A program made the position numbers and the translations under genes. A DNA stretch of 64,000 nucleotides from Mycobacterium sp. ST-F2. GTDB lineage: Bacteria; Actinomycetota; Actinomycetes; Mycobacteriales; Mycobacteriaceae. Where the stretch lies: contig NZ_JMHT01000013.1 in assembly GCF_001905655.1 (NCBI RefSeq), positions 1-64,000 on the forward strand, read 5' to 3'. Below are positions 41,025 to 50,258 of the stretch, piece by piece. How positions within the stretch are numbered: the stretch's first letter is position 1; the number at the start of each line of letters is the position of its first letter. Under the pieces are notes generated by a model that made no database searches, was not told the DNA's origin, and saw nothing but the letters and a program-made list of their open reading frames with translations.

Positions 41025-42056
41025 TCACTCCGTCAGCTCCGCCGACGACAACGCGATCCGCCGGATCATCAGCACCAACGTCGCCGAGAAGCGGTCCAGC
41101 GGATCGTCCATGTCCCAGCCCAACTGCGATTCGACGTGCGCCAGCCGCGCGGCCACCGTGCTGTGGTGCACGTGCAGTTCCTCGGCCGTCCGCCGCAGCG
41201 AGCCGAACACACAGAACGCCTCGGCGGTCTCGACCTGCAGCTTGCCGGTGGGCGTCGCCGCGATCTCGTTGATCCGGGTCAGCGCGTGATTGCCCCGCGT
41301 GGCTTCGGGCGGCAGTTCGGCCAGCAACTCCAGTGCGCTCAACCGCTCATAGGCGACGGCGCGCCGCCCGAAGCCGGTCGACGATGCGAACCGCAATGCC
41401 CGCAGCGCCTGACCCCACGACGTCGGCGCCGCGAACACGCCGCCGGCCGCTCCCAGGCCGACCCACGGCCCGCGGTCGGCGCCGACCGGCAGTGGCGCGG
41501 GGAACGTGGTGACGATCGCCTGGTCCAGCTCATCGGACAGCGCGCGGGTGTTGGTGCGGCCCTGGCAGACGACGGCCGTCGCGGTGCCGAGGTCCGCGGT
41601 CCGCACCGACACCGACGTCAGAGCCGATGTGATGACCCGCAGCGCTTCGGGCGACGACTGCGCCGACACCGCGAGCACCCGGACCTCGCGGCTCTCGTCG
41701 AGCCCGAGCAGCCGAATCGCCCGGGCCCGGTCCTCCGGACGTTCCCGGCTCGAGAGCACGACCTCGACCAGCGCCGGGTCGCCGAAGCTCGGTGGCACCC
41801 GCGCACTGATGGCAACCAACGTGTGCCGCACCCGATCGAGCAGCACGCCGTCGAGCGGGTGGGACGCGGCGTCGCGCTCGAGCCAGACCTCCGGCGCCAC
41901 GCCATCCCAGCGCACGTGCACGGGGCAGCCGGCCACCGCCCGGGCCGCCTCCAGCACGGCGTCGACGCCCGTGACGTCCAGGTCGTCGAAGTACCGCACC
42001 AGCCGCAGCACCGACTCCGGGTCACTGCCCAGCTCGGACAACCGCAACGTGCTCAC
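41025..42056 (-). CDS. PucR/CdaR-type transcriptional regulator
   Basis: A 343-residue regulator with an N-terminal sensory region of no recognised type and a C-terminal PucR-type helix-turn-helix (SLRRTAEELHVHHSTVAARL, residues about 289-308, followed by the conserved RFSATLVL). Such regulators often control catabolic genes next to them. It converges on the thioesterase gene with a 3-base gap and lies 34 bases upstream of nothing but the Rv0216-like stop, so it is likely the local regulator of the steroid cluster. Whether it binds the CCGAC-N4-GTCGG sites is untested. Confidence 0.8.
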   Translation of the reverse strand: MSTLRLSELGSDPESVLRLVRYFDDLDVTGVDAVLEAARAVAGCPVHVRWDGVAPEVWLERDAASHPLDGVLLDRVRHTLVAISARVPPSFGDPALVEVVLSSRERPEDRARAIRLLGLDESREVRVLAVSAQSSPEALRVITSALTSVSVRTADLGTATAVVCQGRTNTRALSDELDQAIVTTFPAPLPVGADRGPWVGLGAAGGVFAAPTSWGQALRALRFASSTGFGRRAVAYERLSALELLAELPPEATRGNHALTRINEIAATPTGKLQVETAEAFCVFGSLRRTAEELHVHHSTVAARLAHVESQLGWDMDDPLDRFSATLVLMIRRIALSSAELTE

Positions 42057-42089
42057 GCCGCCATTCTGACAATGAATCGCGGCAATGCT

Positions 42090-43076
42090 TCAAAATTGCA
42101 GGACGCTGAACCGCCAGTCCAGTACCTGCCGGTCCGGTCCGTCGGCTGCTGCCGCGAACACCAGCGACCGCAGATCCAGCGTGCCGCCGCGGCCCGACGG
42201 CGACGCGTGGGCCGCCTCGATGCGCAGTTCGCTGTAGAGCGTGTCGCCCTCGTGCACGGGGCCGGTGTGGTCACAGGACTGCCAGCCGAGGACGACGACG
42301 ATGTTCGGCAGCAGCCGGGTGGCCTGGGCCAGCGCCAGCCCGATGGTGTGTCCGCCGTACACCAGGCGCCTGCCGGCCACTCGCGAATCATGATGGGTAG
42401 CAGCAATATTGAGGGTCAGGCGGGCCAGCTCCGGCGCGCTGCTGACGACGTCGGCTGTGCTGGTGAACGCCTGGCCGGCGAGCTCCGGATCGAAATTCTC
42501 GCCGGGCACCGCAGAGCGCCACGCATCGACGCTCCATCCCGCGGCCGGGTCCGGCAGGCTCGGCGCGGCGGTGCCTATGGTGCTGAGGTCGTCGGCGTGG
42601 CCCGTATCGTCGGCATCGTCGCGCAGCGGCAGCATGGCGCACCGGTGGAAATCGAGCACCGTGCGGCCGTCCTGGTCGATGGTGATCATGCGCAGCGCCG
42701 CCAGCCCAGTGCGCGGCCTGCCGGGCTTGGCCGAATTCTGTTTGAGCCCAACCACTTCGGTGCGGGTGGTGATGGTGTCACCGATGTGCGGAAAGCGGTG
42801 AAACCGCAACCCGCGGTAGAACAGATTCGCCTTGACCCGTCGAGTCACCAGGGTCGACTGACCGATCGCGACGTCACACACGAGCGCCGGATGCACCAAC
42901 GCCCGCGGCGATCCGGTGACCGAGGCAGCCAGCGCAGCATCCAACGGCAGCCGCATGCGGTCGCCGAGGATGGCCTGGTGCACCGCCGCGGCCCCGTCGG
43001 TGAAGGTCATGCCGGGCGCCCAGTCGAAGACCTGACCTATCTTGAGGTCCTCGAAAAACGGTCCGCCAGAGGGCAC
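42090..43076 (-). CDS. Double-hotdog MaoC-like protein (Rv0216 orthologue)
   Basis: A 328-residue protein with two consecutive hotdog domains (about 1-150 and 185-328). The segment SDPxxH-type hydratase motif is not intact, consistent with Rv0216, a structurally characterised double hotdog protein without the usual hydratase dyad. GGHTIGLALAQ and FYRGLRFHRFPHIGD are the recognisable family segments. Its partner gene fadD4 ends one base before it starts, so the two form an operon, as in M. tuberculosis. It may bind or modify acyl-CoA; the activity is unknown. Confidence 0.82.
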   Translation of the reverse strand: MPSGGPFFEDLKIGQVFDWAPGMTFTDGAAAVHQAILGDRMRLPLDAALAASVTGSPRALVHPALVCDVAIGQSTLVTRRVKANLFYRGLRFHRFPHIGDTITTRTEVVGLKQNSAKPGRPRTGLAALRMITIDQDGRTVLDFHRCAMLPLRDDADDTGHADDLSTIGTAAPSLPDPAAGWSVDAWRSAVPGENFDPELAGQAFTSTADVVSSAPELARLTLNIAATHHDSRVAGRRLVYGGHTIGLALAQATRLLPNIVVVLGWQSCDHTGPVHEGDTLYSELRIEAAHASPSGRGGTLDLRSLVFAAAADGPDRQVLDWRFSVLQF

Positions 43077-43077
43077 G

Positions 43078-44595
43078 TCACACAGAGTACTTCTCGATCA
43101 GCGATTGCTTGTACAGCTTGCCCGTGTCGGTCCGCGGCAATTGCTCCTCGAACGAGATGGACCGCGGGCATTTGTAGTGCGCCAGCCGGTCGCGCAGCCA
43201 GGCCAGCAGTTCGCCGCCGAATTCCCGGGTGCCGTCGGCCGGATCCACGGTCTGCACAACCGCTTTCACGCTCTGGCCCATCTCGGCATCCGGGATGCCG
43301 AACACCGCGGCATCCATCACCTTGGGATGGGTGACCAGGACGTTCTCCGCTTCCTGCGGATAGATGTTCACGCCGCCGCTGATGATCATGTGGTGCCGGC
43401 GGTCGGTGAGGTAGAGGTAGCCGTCATCGTCGAGGTAACCGATGTCGCCGACGGTCGCCCAGCCGTGCTTATCCCGTGATGCCGCAGTCTTTTCCGCGTC
43501 GCCCAGGTACTCGAACGTGTTGCCGCCCTCGAAGTAGATTTCGCCGGGCACACCGGGCGGCTGCTCGTTGCCCTCCTCGTCGAGGATGTGCAGGGCGCCA
43601 AGCATCGGCTTGCCGACCGAACCGGGATGCGTCAGCCACTCCTCGGCGGTGATGAGGGTGGAGCCGATGGCCTCGGAGGATGCGTAGTACTCGTCGACGA
43701 TGGGCCCCCACCAGTCGATCATCTGCTTCTTGATGTCCACCGGACACGGTGCGGCCGCGTGCATGACGCGCTTGAGCGACGATAGATCGTACGAATCCCG
43801 CACGGACTGAGGCAGTTTCAGCATCCTGGTGAACATCACCGGCACGAACTGGCCGTGCGTGATGCCGTAGCGCGCGATGGCGTCCAGACAGCCCTCGGCG
43901 TCGAACTTCTCCATCACGACGGTCGTAACGCCCGCGGCTTGAACCTGCATCGACCACACCGATGGCGCGGTGTGATAGAGCGGCGCCGGGCTCAGATAGA
44001 CGGCGTCGCCGGGGAGCCAGACGGTCAACAGCATCTTCATCAGCCCGGGCACCTCAGCCGGTGGCAGGTGCGTCAGCTCGCGCTTGATGCCTTTCGGGCG
44101 GCCCGTCGTCCCCGATGAATACTGCAGCAGATCGCCCTCGATCTCGTCGGCGATGGGCGTATCAGGATGGGCGGCAACACATTCCGGGTAGCGATCCCAG
44201 CCCGGCAGGTCGCCGTCGGCAATCAGCAGCAGTTCGGGCAGGCCGGCTTCGAGGTGCTCGGCCAGTCCCGCGCAGGTGTCCGCCAGGGCCGCCGAGCCGA
44301 TCACCGCGGCAGCTCCGCTGTTCTCGATGATGTACGCCGCTTCGGCCGGCGTCAGGTGGATGTTGATCGGCACGTAGTACAGCCCGCTGCGCCGCGCCGC
44401 CCACATCACGGCGTGCATGTGCTCGTTGTTCTCCATCAGGATGGCCACGACGTCACCTTCGACCAGCCCGTTGGCCCGGAAATGATGCGCCAGCAGGTTC
44501 GCCCGGGCCTCCAACTCGTCGAACGTCACCACCGTGCCGGAGGGGTGCAGGATGACGGCCGGTTTTCCATTGCCCACATGCTGGCGAATCTGCAT
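43078..44595 (-). CDS. fadD4: Acyl-CoA synthetase FadD4
   Basis: A 505-residue acyl-CoA ligase. The P-loop motif is LLQYSSGTTGRPKGIKRELT (near residue 160), followed by EYYASSEAIG, ATVGDIGYLDDDGYLYLTDR and the C-terminal catalytic Lys in RTDTGKLYKQSL. It matches FadD4 by its order with the Rv0216-like gene. The ATG at 44595 lies 6 bases after TAGAGT, so the transcript is probably leaderless, and a near-perfect palindrome covers the -35 region. Substrate is unknown. Confidence 0.88.
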   Translation of the reverse strand: MQIRQHVGNGKPAVILHPSGTVVTFDELEARANLLAHHFRANGLVEGDVVAILMENNEHMHAVMWAARRSGLYYVPINIHLTPAEAAYIIENSGAAAVIGSAALADTCAGLAEHLEAGLPELLLIADGDLPGWDRYPECVAAHPDTPIADEIEGDLLQYSSGTTGRPKGIKRELTHLPPAEVPGLMKMLLTVWLPGDAVYLSPAPLYHTAPSVWSMQVQAAGVTTVVMEKFDAEGCLDAIARYGITHGQFVPVMFTRMLKLPQSVRDSYDLSSLKRVMHAAAPCPVDIKKQMIDWWGPIVDEYYASSEAIGSTLITAEEWLTHPGSVGKPMLGALHILDEEGNEQPPGVPGEIYFEGGNTFEYLGDAEKTAASRDKHGWATVGDIGYLDDDGYLYLTDRRHHMIISGGVNIYPQEAENVLVTHPKVMDAAVFGIPDAEMGQSVKAVVQTVDPADGTREFGGELLAWLRDRLAHYKCPRSISFEEQLPRTDTGKLYKQSLIEKYSV

Positions 44596-44601
44596 GACGG
44601 C

Positions 44602-44634
44602 ACTCTACGACAAGGAACTTGACACCTGTCAAGT
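44602..44634 (-). promoter_or_regulatory. fadD4 promoter with operator palindrome over the -35
   Basis: On the minus strand TTGACA (44632-44627) and TAGAGT (44607-44602) are spaced by 19 bases, with the ATG 6 bases further on. The -35 lies inside the palindrome ACTTGACACCTGTCAAGT (44617-44634; 8-base arms, 2-base centre), so a bound repressor would block the promoter. The TetR type is likely from the site shape. Confidence 0.6.
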
Positions 44635-44638
44635 AGTT

Positions 44639-45916
44639 CTAGCGACCGGCCGGAACCAGTTCCCTGCCGTCGCGCGTCGGCTCGCCCGAATCGTCGTCGG
44701 CCCACTCGAACGGGGCCCGCAGCGTCGCCAGGAGGTGGCGGCGGTTGATGATCAGGCCCACGACCGCCAGGGCGGCGTACCCGCCGCACAACGCCAGCCG
44801 GCCGGTGGTCGACGTGATGGGGAACTGCACCGCGAACAGCGCCAGCAGCAGCCATGCCGTCGACCGATGGAACCGCAGCGACAGGATCAGCGCGACGCCC
44901 ATCATGGTCTGGGTGGCGGTGAGCAGCACTTCCTCGATCTGCCGACCGTCGAGGACCAGCGCGGTTCCGCCGCCGCCGGCCAGGTACGCGATGGGCAGCG
45001 AGCCCATCAGCAGCGTCCACTGGTTGACCTTGGAGGAGATGAGCATGGCGATGGCGGCGGTGCTCTTGCCCCGCGAGGCGAAGATGGTCGCGATGATGAA
45101 CTCCGGCGCCTCCGAGGCCAGCGGCGCCAGCCACTGCACCAGCAGGAAGCGGTCGACACCCAGCTCGGTACCCGCATTGATCAGGCTGTTCGCGAACGGC
45201 TCGGCACACATCAGGATGACGGCGCCGGCCAGCCCGAACAGCGTCAGAACCGCGATCCGGCGGGCCCGGTCCGGCAGCGCGCCGATGGCCGCGGCAGTGC
45301 CGATGAGGTCGGGCTCTTCGGCCTCACCGCGGGTCAGCTTGTAGAGGTAGAAGGCGAACCAGGCCAGCATCGCGACGCCCAGCACCAGGTGGATGCGCCC
45401 CGTCGCCGGGATGACGAACGCGACGAGGCCGGCGATCAGCAGGAAGCCCAGCTCGACCCGGTTACCCGGTTCGAGCGCCAACAACCGTTTGCCGGACTTG
45501 TTCGTCTTCTGCGCGACGTACAACCCGAGAATCACCACCACCGGCCAGCCGATACCCATCAGCAGCCGGTTGGAGCCGGTCATGTTGGCGGCGGCGTACT
45601 GCACGTAGTCGGCATTGTGGCCGGCGACATAGGCGTAGTACAGATCGACGGCATATTCGGGCAGCACCGCGATCAGCGCCAGGACGGCGATGGCGAGGCC
45701 ACCGGACACGTCGACCTGCGCCGCCTCGGCCGCCCAGGCCAGGACGAAGCTGGCCGCGACGACGGCCGCGCCGAAGGCCAGCAGCGACACAACAGGGTTG
45801 GGCTGGACGCCCGCCAGGCGCAGCGTCACCGCCGGGAGAACGAACACGGCAGCCAGCAGGAGGGATCGCACAAGCGGCCGACGCGTGGTCGGGCCGGCGG
45901 ATCGGATGCTGGTCAC
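44639..45916 (-). CDS. Cation/Ca2+ exchanger (CaCA superfamily) membrane protein
   Basis: A 425-residue polytopic protein with two alpha-repeat regions characteristic of the CaCA superfamily: ALIAVLPEYAVDLYY followed by NMTGSNRLLMGIGWP, and LAPLASEAPEFIIATIF followed by SSKVNQWTLLMGSLP. The Glu/Asp residues in these repeats should coordinate cations. The ion (Ca2+, Mn2+ or other) cannot be read from the sequence. GTG at 45916 follows a TATGGT -10-like element by 8 bases. A metalloregulator-like box is found about 100 bases upstream, which would fit a role in metal homeostasis. Confidence 0.82.
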   Translation of the reverse strand: MTSIRSAGPTTRRPLVRSLLLAAVFVLPAVTLRLAGVQPNPVVSLLAFGAAVVAASFVLAWAAEAAQVDVSGGLAIAVLALIAVLPEYAVDLYYAYVAGHNADYVQYAAANMTGSNRLLMGIGWPVVVILGLYVAQKTNKSGKRLLALEPGNRVELGFLLIAGLVAFVIPATGRIHLVLGVAMLAWFAFYLYKLTRGEAEEPDLIGTAAAIGALPDRARRIAVLTLFGLAGAVILMCAEPFANSLINAGTELGVDRFLLVQWLAPLASEAPEFIIATIFASRGKSTAAIAMLISSKVNQWTLLMGSLPIAYLAGGGGTALVLDGRQIEEVLLTATQTMMGVALILSLRFHRSTAWLLLALFAVQFPITSTTGRLALCGGYAALAVVGLIINRRHLLATLRAPFEWADDDSGEPTRDGRELVPAGR

Positions 45917-46018
45917 GATTGCCGACCATAGCCATCGAAAATCGCTCCAGCAACTTAGCGTTGCTACGAATTACCTGGGCTTGTGACACTGAATTTGCTG
46001 GTCAGCGTCGTGAACTTT

Positions 46019-46037
46019 TTGAGTTTGGCTACCCTAA
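46019..46037. promoter_or_regulatory. Possible IdeR-type metal box upstream of the exchanger
   Basis: TTGAGTTTGGCTACCCTAA agrees with the IdeR consensus TTAGGTTAGGCTAACCTAA at 15 of 19 positions. It lies in the 372-base region between the exchanger (minus) and the end of pckA (minus). A second TGGCTAA is nearby. Low-scoring boxes of this type can be chance. Confidence 0.35.
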
Positions 46038-46151
46038 CTTCATTGTATGGCTAATCAAGATCATTTGTGGTGGGCAGCCGTCGGACCCCCGGGCGGGCCA
46101 TGAACCGCGCCGAACCTGGCAGTCATCGGTCGCAGGCAGATATCCGCCCGT

Positions 46152-46219
46152 CACGCCACGAGTGTGTACGTAGCGCGTGTCCGCCAACCGATCCGCGATC
46201 TGGACGCACATTCGCGGTG
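46152..46219. repeat. Intergenic palindromic repeat family 2, copy 2
   Basis: The segment ATCCGCGATCTGGACGCACA followed by TTCGCG matches the right half of the repeat at 13948-14014 with few differences, and the left end (CACGCCACGAGTGTGT) pairs imperfectly with the right end. It sits just outside the pckA terminator. Confidence 0.55.
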
Positions 46220-46226
46220 GTCACCC

Positions 46227-46277
46227 GCAAAACACACAACCCCCGATCTCCTGGGAGACCGGGGGTTGTGTGTTTGC
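46227..46277 (-). terminator. Long hairpin terminator of pckA
   Basis: A stem of about 23 bp (GCAAAACACACAACCCCCGA with its complement across a CTGG loop) with one imperfection, starting 12 bases after the pckA stop. On the minus strand it ends GTGTGTTTTGC. Confidence 0.8.
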
Positions 46278-46288
46278 GCTTGAGGGGA

Positions 46289-48115
46289 CTAGCCCTCTTC
46301 AGCCAAGCGGTGCTTGAGGGCGTCGAACTCGTCCTTGATGCCGGTCGGCAGCTTCTCGCCGACGAACTCGAACCACTCTTCGATCAGCGGCAGCTCGTTG
46401 CGCCACTCGTCGGCGTTGACGGCCAGCGCCTCATCGACGTCAGCGGCGTCCACGTCCAGACCGGCCAGGTCCAGGTCGGCGGCGGTCGGGACGATGCCGA
46501 TCGGGGTGCTCTTGCCCTCGGCCTTGTGCTCGATGCGCTCGATGGCCCACTTCAGCACACGGCTGTTCTCGCCGAAGCCCGGCCACAGGAAGCGGCCGTC
46601 ATCCCCACGACGGAACCAGTTGACGAAGAAGATCTTCGGCATCTGGGACTCGTCGGCGTTCTTGCCGATGTTGATCCAGTGCTGGAAGTAGTCACCGACG
46701 TGGTAGCCGAGGAACGGCAGCATGGCCATCGGGTCGCGGCGGACGGTGCCGACCTTGCCCTCGGCAGCGGCGGTCTGCTCGGAGCCCAGGGTGGCGCCGA
46801 TGAACACACCGTGCTGCCAGTCGCGGGCCTGCGTGATCAGCGGCACCGTCGTCTTGCGGCGGCCACCGAACAGGATCGCCGAGATCGGCACACCCTGCGG
46901 GTCGTCCCACTCGGGAGCAACCGACGGGCACTGCGAGATCGGGGTCGTGTAGCGCGAGTTCGGGTGCGCAGCCTTCTCGCCGGACTCGGGCGTCCAGTCC
47001 CGGCCCTGCCAGTCGATGAGGTGCTGCGGGTCGCCTTCCAGGCCCTCCCACCAGACGTCACCGTCGTCGGTCTTGGCGACGTTGGTGAAGACGGTGTTGC
47101 CGGCGGCGATGGTCTTCATGGCGTTCGGGTTCGACGACCAGTTGGTGCCCGGCGCGACGCCGAAGAAGCCGAACTCGGGGTTGACGGCGTACAGGCGGCC
47201 GTCCTTGCCGAACCGCATCCAGGCGATGTCGTCGCCGACGGTCTCGGCGCGCCAGCCCGGGATGGTGGGCTGCAGCATCGCGAGGTTGGTCTTACCGCAC
47301 GCCGACGGGAACGCCGCGGCGATGTAGTACGCCTTGTTCTCCGGGGAGATGAGCTTGAGGATCAGCATGTGCTCGGCGAGCCAGCCCTCGTCGTGCGCCA
47401 TGGCCGAGGCGATACGCAGCGAGTAGCACTTCTTGCCCAGCAGCGCGTTGCCGCCGTAGCCCGAGCCGAAGCTCATGATCTCGCGGGTCTCGGGGAAGTG
47501 GGAGATGTACTTGGTGTCGTTGCAGGGCCACGGCACGTCCTTCTGGCCCGGCTCCAGCGGGGCGCCGATGGAGTGCAGCGCCTTGACGAAGAAGCCGTCG
47601 TCGCCGAGCTTGGCCAGCGCCTTGGCACCCATGCGGGTCATGGTGCGCATCGAGACGACGACGTACTCCGAGTCGGTGATCTCGACACCGAGCTTGGGGT
47701 CCTCCGCGTCCAGCGGGCCCATGCAGAACGGCACTACCCATAGGGTCCGGCCACGCATGCAGCCGCGGTAGAGGTCGGTCATGATGCCGCGCATCTCGGC
47801 CGGGTCCATCCAGTTGTTGGTGGGGCCGGCGTCCTCTTCGCGCTGCGAGCAGATGAAGGTGCGGGACTCGACGCGAGCGACGTCCGACGGATCCGAAAGT
47901 GCCAGGTACGAATTCGGCAGCTTCTCGTCGTTCAGCTTCTCGAAGGTGCCGGCCTCGACGAGGTGCGCGGTGAGGCGGTTGAACTCCTCGTCCGACCCGT
48001 CGGCGAACATCACCCGGTCGGGCTGAGTCAGCTCCGCAACTTCACGAACCCAGGCGAGCAGCCCGGCGTGATTCGTCGGAGCGGCGTCCAGACCTGGAAT
48101 GGTCGCTGAGGTCAT
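46289..48115 (-). CDS. pckA: Phosphoenolpyruvate carboxykinase (GTP)
   Basis: A 608-residue GTP-dependent PEPCK that interconverts oxaloacetate and phosphoenolpyruvate, the entry to gluconeogenesis when mycobacteria grow on fatty acids or sterols. The hyperreactive Cys is Cys273 in the P-loop [12 protein letters not shown] (269-280), and [14 protein letters not shown] and [15 protein letters not shown] are substrate-binding segments. Full length for the family. The ATG at 48115 has CAGGAG 9 bases upstream. It is followed by a long terminator hairpin. Its presence beside lipid and steroid catabolic genes is conserved, apart from the inserted cluster. Confidence 0.96.
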   Translation of the reverse strand: MTSATIPGLDAAPTNHAGLLAWVREVAELTQPDRVMFADGSDEEFNRLTAHLVEAGTFEKLNDEKLPNSYLALSDPSDVARVESRTFICSQREEDAGPTNNWMDPAEMRGIMTDLYRGCMRGRTLWVVPFCMGPLDAEDPKLGVEITDSEYVVVSMRTMTRMGAKALAKLGDDGFFVKALHSIGAPLEPGQKDVPWPCNDTKYISHFPETREIMSFGSGYGGNALLGKKCYSLRIASAMAHDEGWLAEHMLILKLISPENKAYYIAAAFPSACGKTNLAMLQPTIPGWRAETVGDDIAWMRFGKDGRLYAVNPEFGFFGVAPGTNWSSNPNAMKTIAAGNTVFTNVAKTDDGDVWWEGLEGDPQHLIDWQGRDWTPESGEKAAHPNSRYTTPISQCPSVAPEWDDPQGVPISAILFGGRRKTTVPLITQARDWQHGVFIGATLGSEQTAAAEGKVGTVRRDPMAMLPFLGYHVGDYFQHWINIGKNADESQMPKIFFVNWFRRGDDGRFLWPGFGENSRVLKWAIERIEHKAEGKSTPIGIVPTAADLDLAGLDVDAADVDEALAVNADEWRNELPLIEEWFEFVGEKLPTGIKDEFDALKHRLAEEG

Positions 48116-48217
48116 CAAATTCTCCTGGTCGCAATCCAGCAATACCTCATTAGAGGTTAACGTGAGTGACATACAAGTGGGCAATCGGGATGGTGTCCGA
48201 TCTCTCACAAGAACGAT

Positions 48218-49321
48218 TCAGAAAGAACGATCACGGATCGGCGAATCCGCTGGTACCCGATTCGGGGCGGGTGACGGACGGTTACCGGTCGGTAGCGCGG
48301 CAGCTTCGGTCGGAGCAATTCCAAAATCGGTCAATTTTCCGTTTTGTGATCTGCGCGGGGCTGCCTGCGCCTCAAGTAGCCGAAAAGCGAGTTCCTCCTC
48401 GCTCGCCTGCCGCACCGCGGTGACCGCGGTCCCGACCCACCGGTCCAGCACCGCCCGGCGGTGCATCCGCGCCCGGGTCCGGATGACCGCCCAGGTCAGT
48501 GCCAGGCCCAGGGCCAGTCCCAGAACCCCACCGAGCCGATCGGGCACGCCGGCCAGCCCTGTCGCCACCCTGGCCAGCCCCAATGCCGCGCCGAGGCCGA
48601 AACCGGCGCCCAGCAGAGCGCCCAACCACATCTCGTCAGGCCGTTGGGTCAGCACCGGGGCGGGCAGGTCGGGCGGCCGACGCGCGGCATGGCCTGAGAC
48701 GCCCAGCGCGACACCGGTCGCTTCCCGAACCCGCCCGGCCACCTCGGCCAATCGGTGGCGGGCGCCGACCTCGAAACGCGCGGCCGCATGCCGGCCCGAC
48801 GGCACCTCGGCGAGCAGGTCGGCACGCAGGTCACCGAACAGCCTGCGGGCGTCCCGGAGCAGGTCCAGCTTGATCCGCTGCAGTTCCAGCCGGGACATTG
48901 TGGGCGCCGTACCGCACTGCGCGAGCAAGCGCAGCGAGCCGCGACTGAGGTCTGCGGCACAGCGGCGACGCACGTCGTCGGTGGTGTGGCGGCCGTGGCG
49001 GCGCCAGCGCAGGGCCCGCCGCAGATGCGCATCGGCGTCCATACCGCGGTCGACGACGAGGCCGTCGGCTTCCAGCACGGCAGTGGCGGCTGCTGTCACC
49101 AGAGCGGCCGTCGCATCGGACACCAACCAGCGCTGCACCCGGTCGTCATCCAATTCTGTTGCTGCCCAGGCAATTTCACTCAGCGCTGCACGCATCGCGC
49201 GGTATCGGCCCGCAGCGTCACCGGCATCAGGTCCGGCGACGACGTGAGCCAGGCCCGGAACCTCCGCCGCCAACGCGTCCAGCGCAGCGGTGAACCGCTG
49301 CCAATTCTCCTCCGACACCAC
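48218..49321 (-). CDS. Conserved membrane-associated protein (Rv0209-like)
   Basis: A 367-residue protein with an alpha-helical, Arg/Ala-rich N-terminal domain, two closely spaced membrane helices (about 255-280 and 283-303, rich in GLALG repeats) and a C-terminal polar tail. Position between pckA and trmB corresponds to Rv0209; no Rv0210 counterpart is seen. Similar architecture occurs in dynamin-associated or GTPase-accessory proteins, but no function is assigned. The start is GTG at 49321 with a GGGGGG purine stretch upstream. The downstream pckA starts 102 bases later. Confidence 0.7.
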   Translation of the reverse strand: MVSEENWQRFTAALDALAAEVPGLAHVVAGPDAGDAAGRYRAMRAALSEIAWAATELDDDRVQRWLVSDATAALVTAAATAVLEADGLVVDRGMDADAHLRRALRWRRHGRHTTDDVRRRCAADLSRGSLRLLAQCGTAPTMSRLELQRIKLDLLRDARRLFGDLRADLLAEVPSGRHAAARFEVGARHRLAEVAGRVREATGVALGVSGHAARRPPDLPAPVLTQRPDEMWLGALLGAGFGLGAALGLARVATGLAGVPDRLGGVLGLALGLALTWAVIRTRARMHRRAVLDRWVGTAVTAVRQASEEELAFRLLEAQAAPRRSQNGKLTDFGIAPTEAAALPTGNRPSPAPNRVPADSPIRDRSF

Positions 49322-49427
49322 GCCCCCCGGATGCCATCGTCGCACCTCCGGGCAGGTGTGGCCGACGCCGTTTTCCAGGCAACTGTTGGGTATCAATCTG
49401 CACCACGATGCGGGCTCTCACCGCCTG

Positions 49428-50258
49428 ATGAGAGACGATGGACGGATGTATGCCCAGCGCGAGGACACCGGGGCGAGCGAAGCGACGGGGGAAGACGACG
49501 CTGCCTCGTCGGCCGGCGCCCCGTCGGCCGAAATCGAGCCTGCCGCCGAAACCACCGCCGCGCCCACCCATCAGCACCGCCGCGTCACCAGCTTCCGGTC
49601 CCGCCGGTCGAGCCTGTCCACCAAACAGCAGAGCACCTGGGACCGACGGTGGCCTGAGCTGGGCAAAGTCGCCCGCTCGGATGACGGCGAACCGGCCCCG
49701 CTGATCGACACCGCGGCCTGGTTCGGCCGCACCGCGCCCGTCGTGCTGGAGATCGGCAGCGGCACCGGCATCTCGACGCTGGCCATGGCGCAGGAGGAAC
49801 CGCACCTCGACGTCATCGCGGTCGAGGTCTACCGCAAGGGCCTGGCCCAGCTGCTCGGCGGCGTCGACCGGGCCGGCCTGACGAATGTGAGATTTGTCCG
49901 CGGCGACGGCGTCGATGTGCTGGAACACATGATCGCCCCGGGCACCTTGACCGCCGTGCGGGTGTTCTTCCCGGACCCGTGGCCCAAGGCCCGCCACCAC
50001 AAGCGCCGGCTGCTGCAGGCCGAGACGGTCGCGCTGATCTCCAGCCGCCTCAAGCCCGGCGGCATCCTGCACGCGGCCACCGACCACGCCGACTACGCGG
50101 TGCAGATCGCCGAAGTGGGCGACGCCGAGCCGACGCTGAAGCGCACCTCGGTCGACGCCGACCTGCCGATCTCGGTGCAGCGGCCCACGACCAAATACGA
50201 GGCGCGGGGCATGCGGATGGGCAGCCCCATCACCGAGCTCATCTGGGAAAGGCTCTAG
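49428..50258 (+). CDS. trmB: tRNA (guanine-N7-)-methyltransferase
   Basis: A 276-residue SAM-dependent enzyme that methylates G46 in the tRNA variable loop. After a low-complexity N-terminal 45 residues, the SAM motif VVLEIGSGTGIST appears near residue 98, and the family signature RVFFPDPWPKARHHKRRL near residue 175 carries the catalytic Asp. The ATG at 49428 is chosen because the M. tuberculosis protein starts at the equivalent place (M-x4-GxM); 49446 is possible. The next gene starts at the base after its stop codon. Confidence 0.93.
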   Translation: MRDDGRMYAQREDTGASEATGEDDAASSAGAPSAEIEPAAETTAAPTHQHRRVTSFRSRRSSLSTKQQSTWDRRWPELGKVARSDDGEPAPLIDTAAWFGRTAPVVLEIGSGTGISTLAMAQEEPHLDVIAVEVYRKGLAQLLGGVDRAGLTNVRFVRGDGVDVLEHMIAPGTLTAVRVFFPDPWPKARHHKRRLLQAETVALISSRLKPGGILHAATDHADYAVQIAEVGDAEPTLKRTSVDADLPISVQRPTTKYEARGMRMGSPITELIWERL

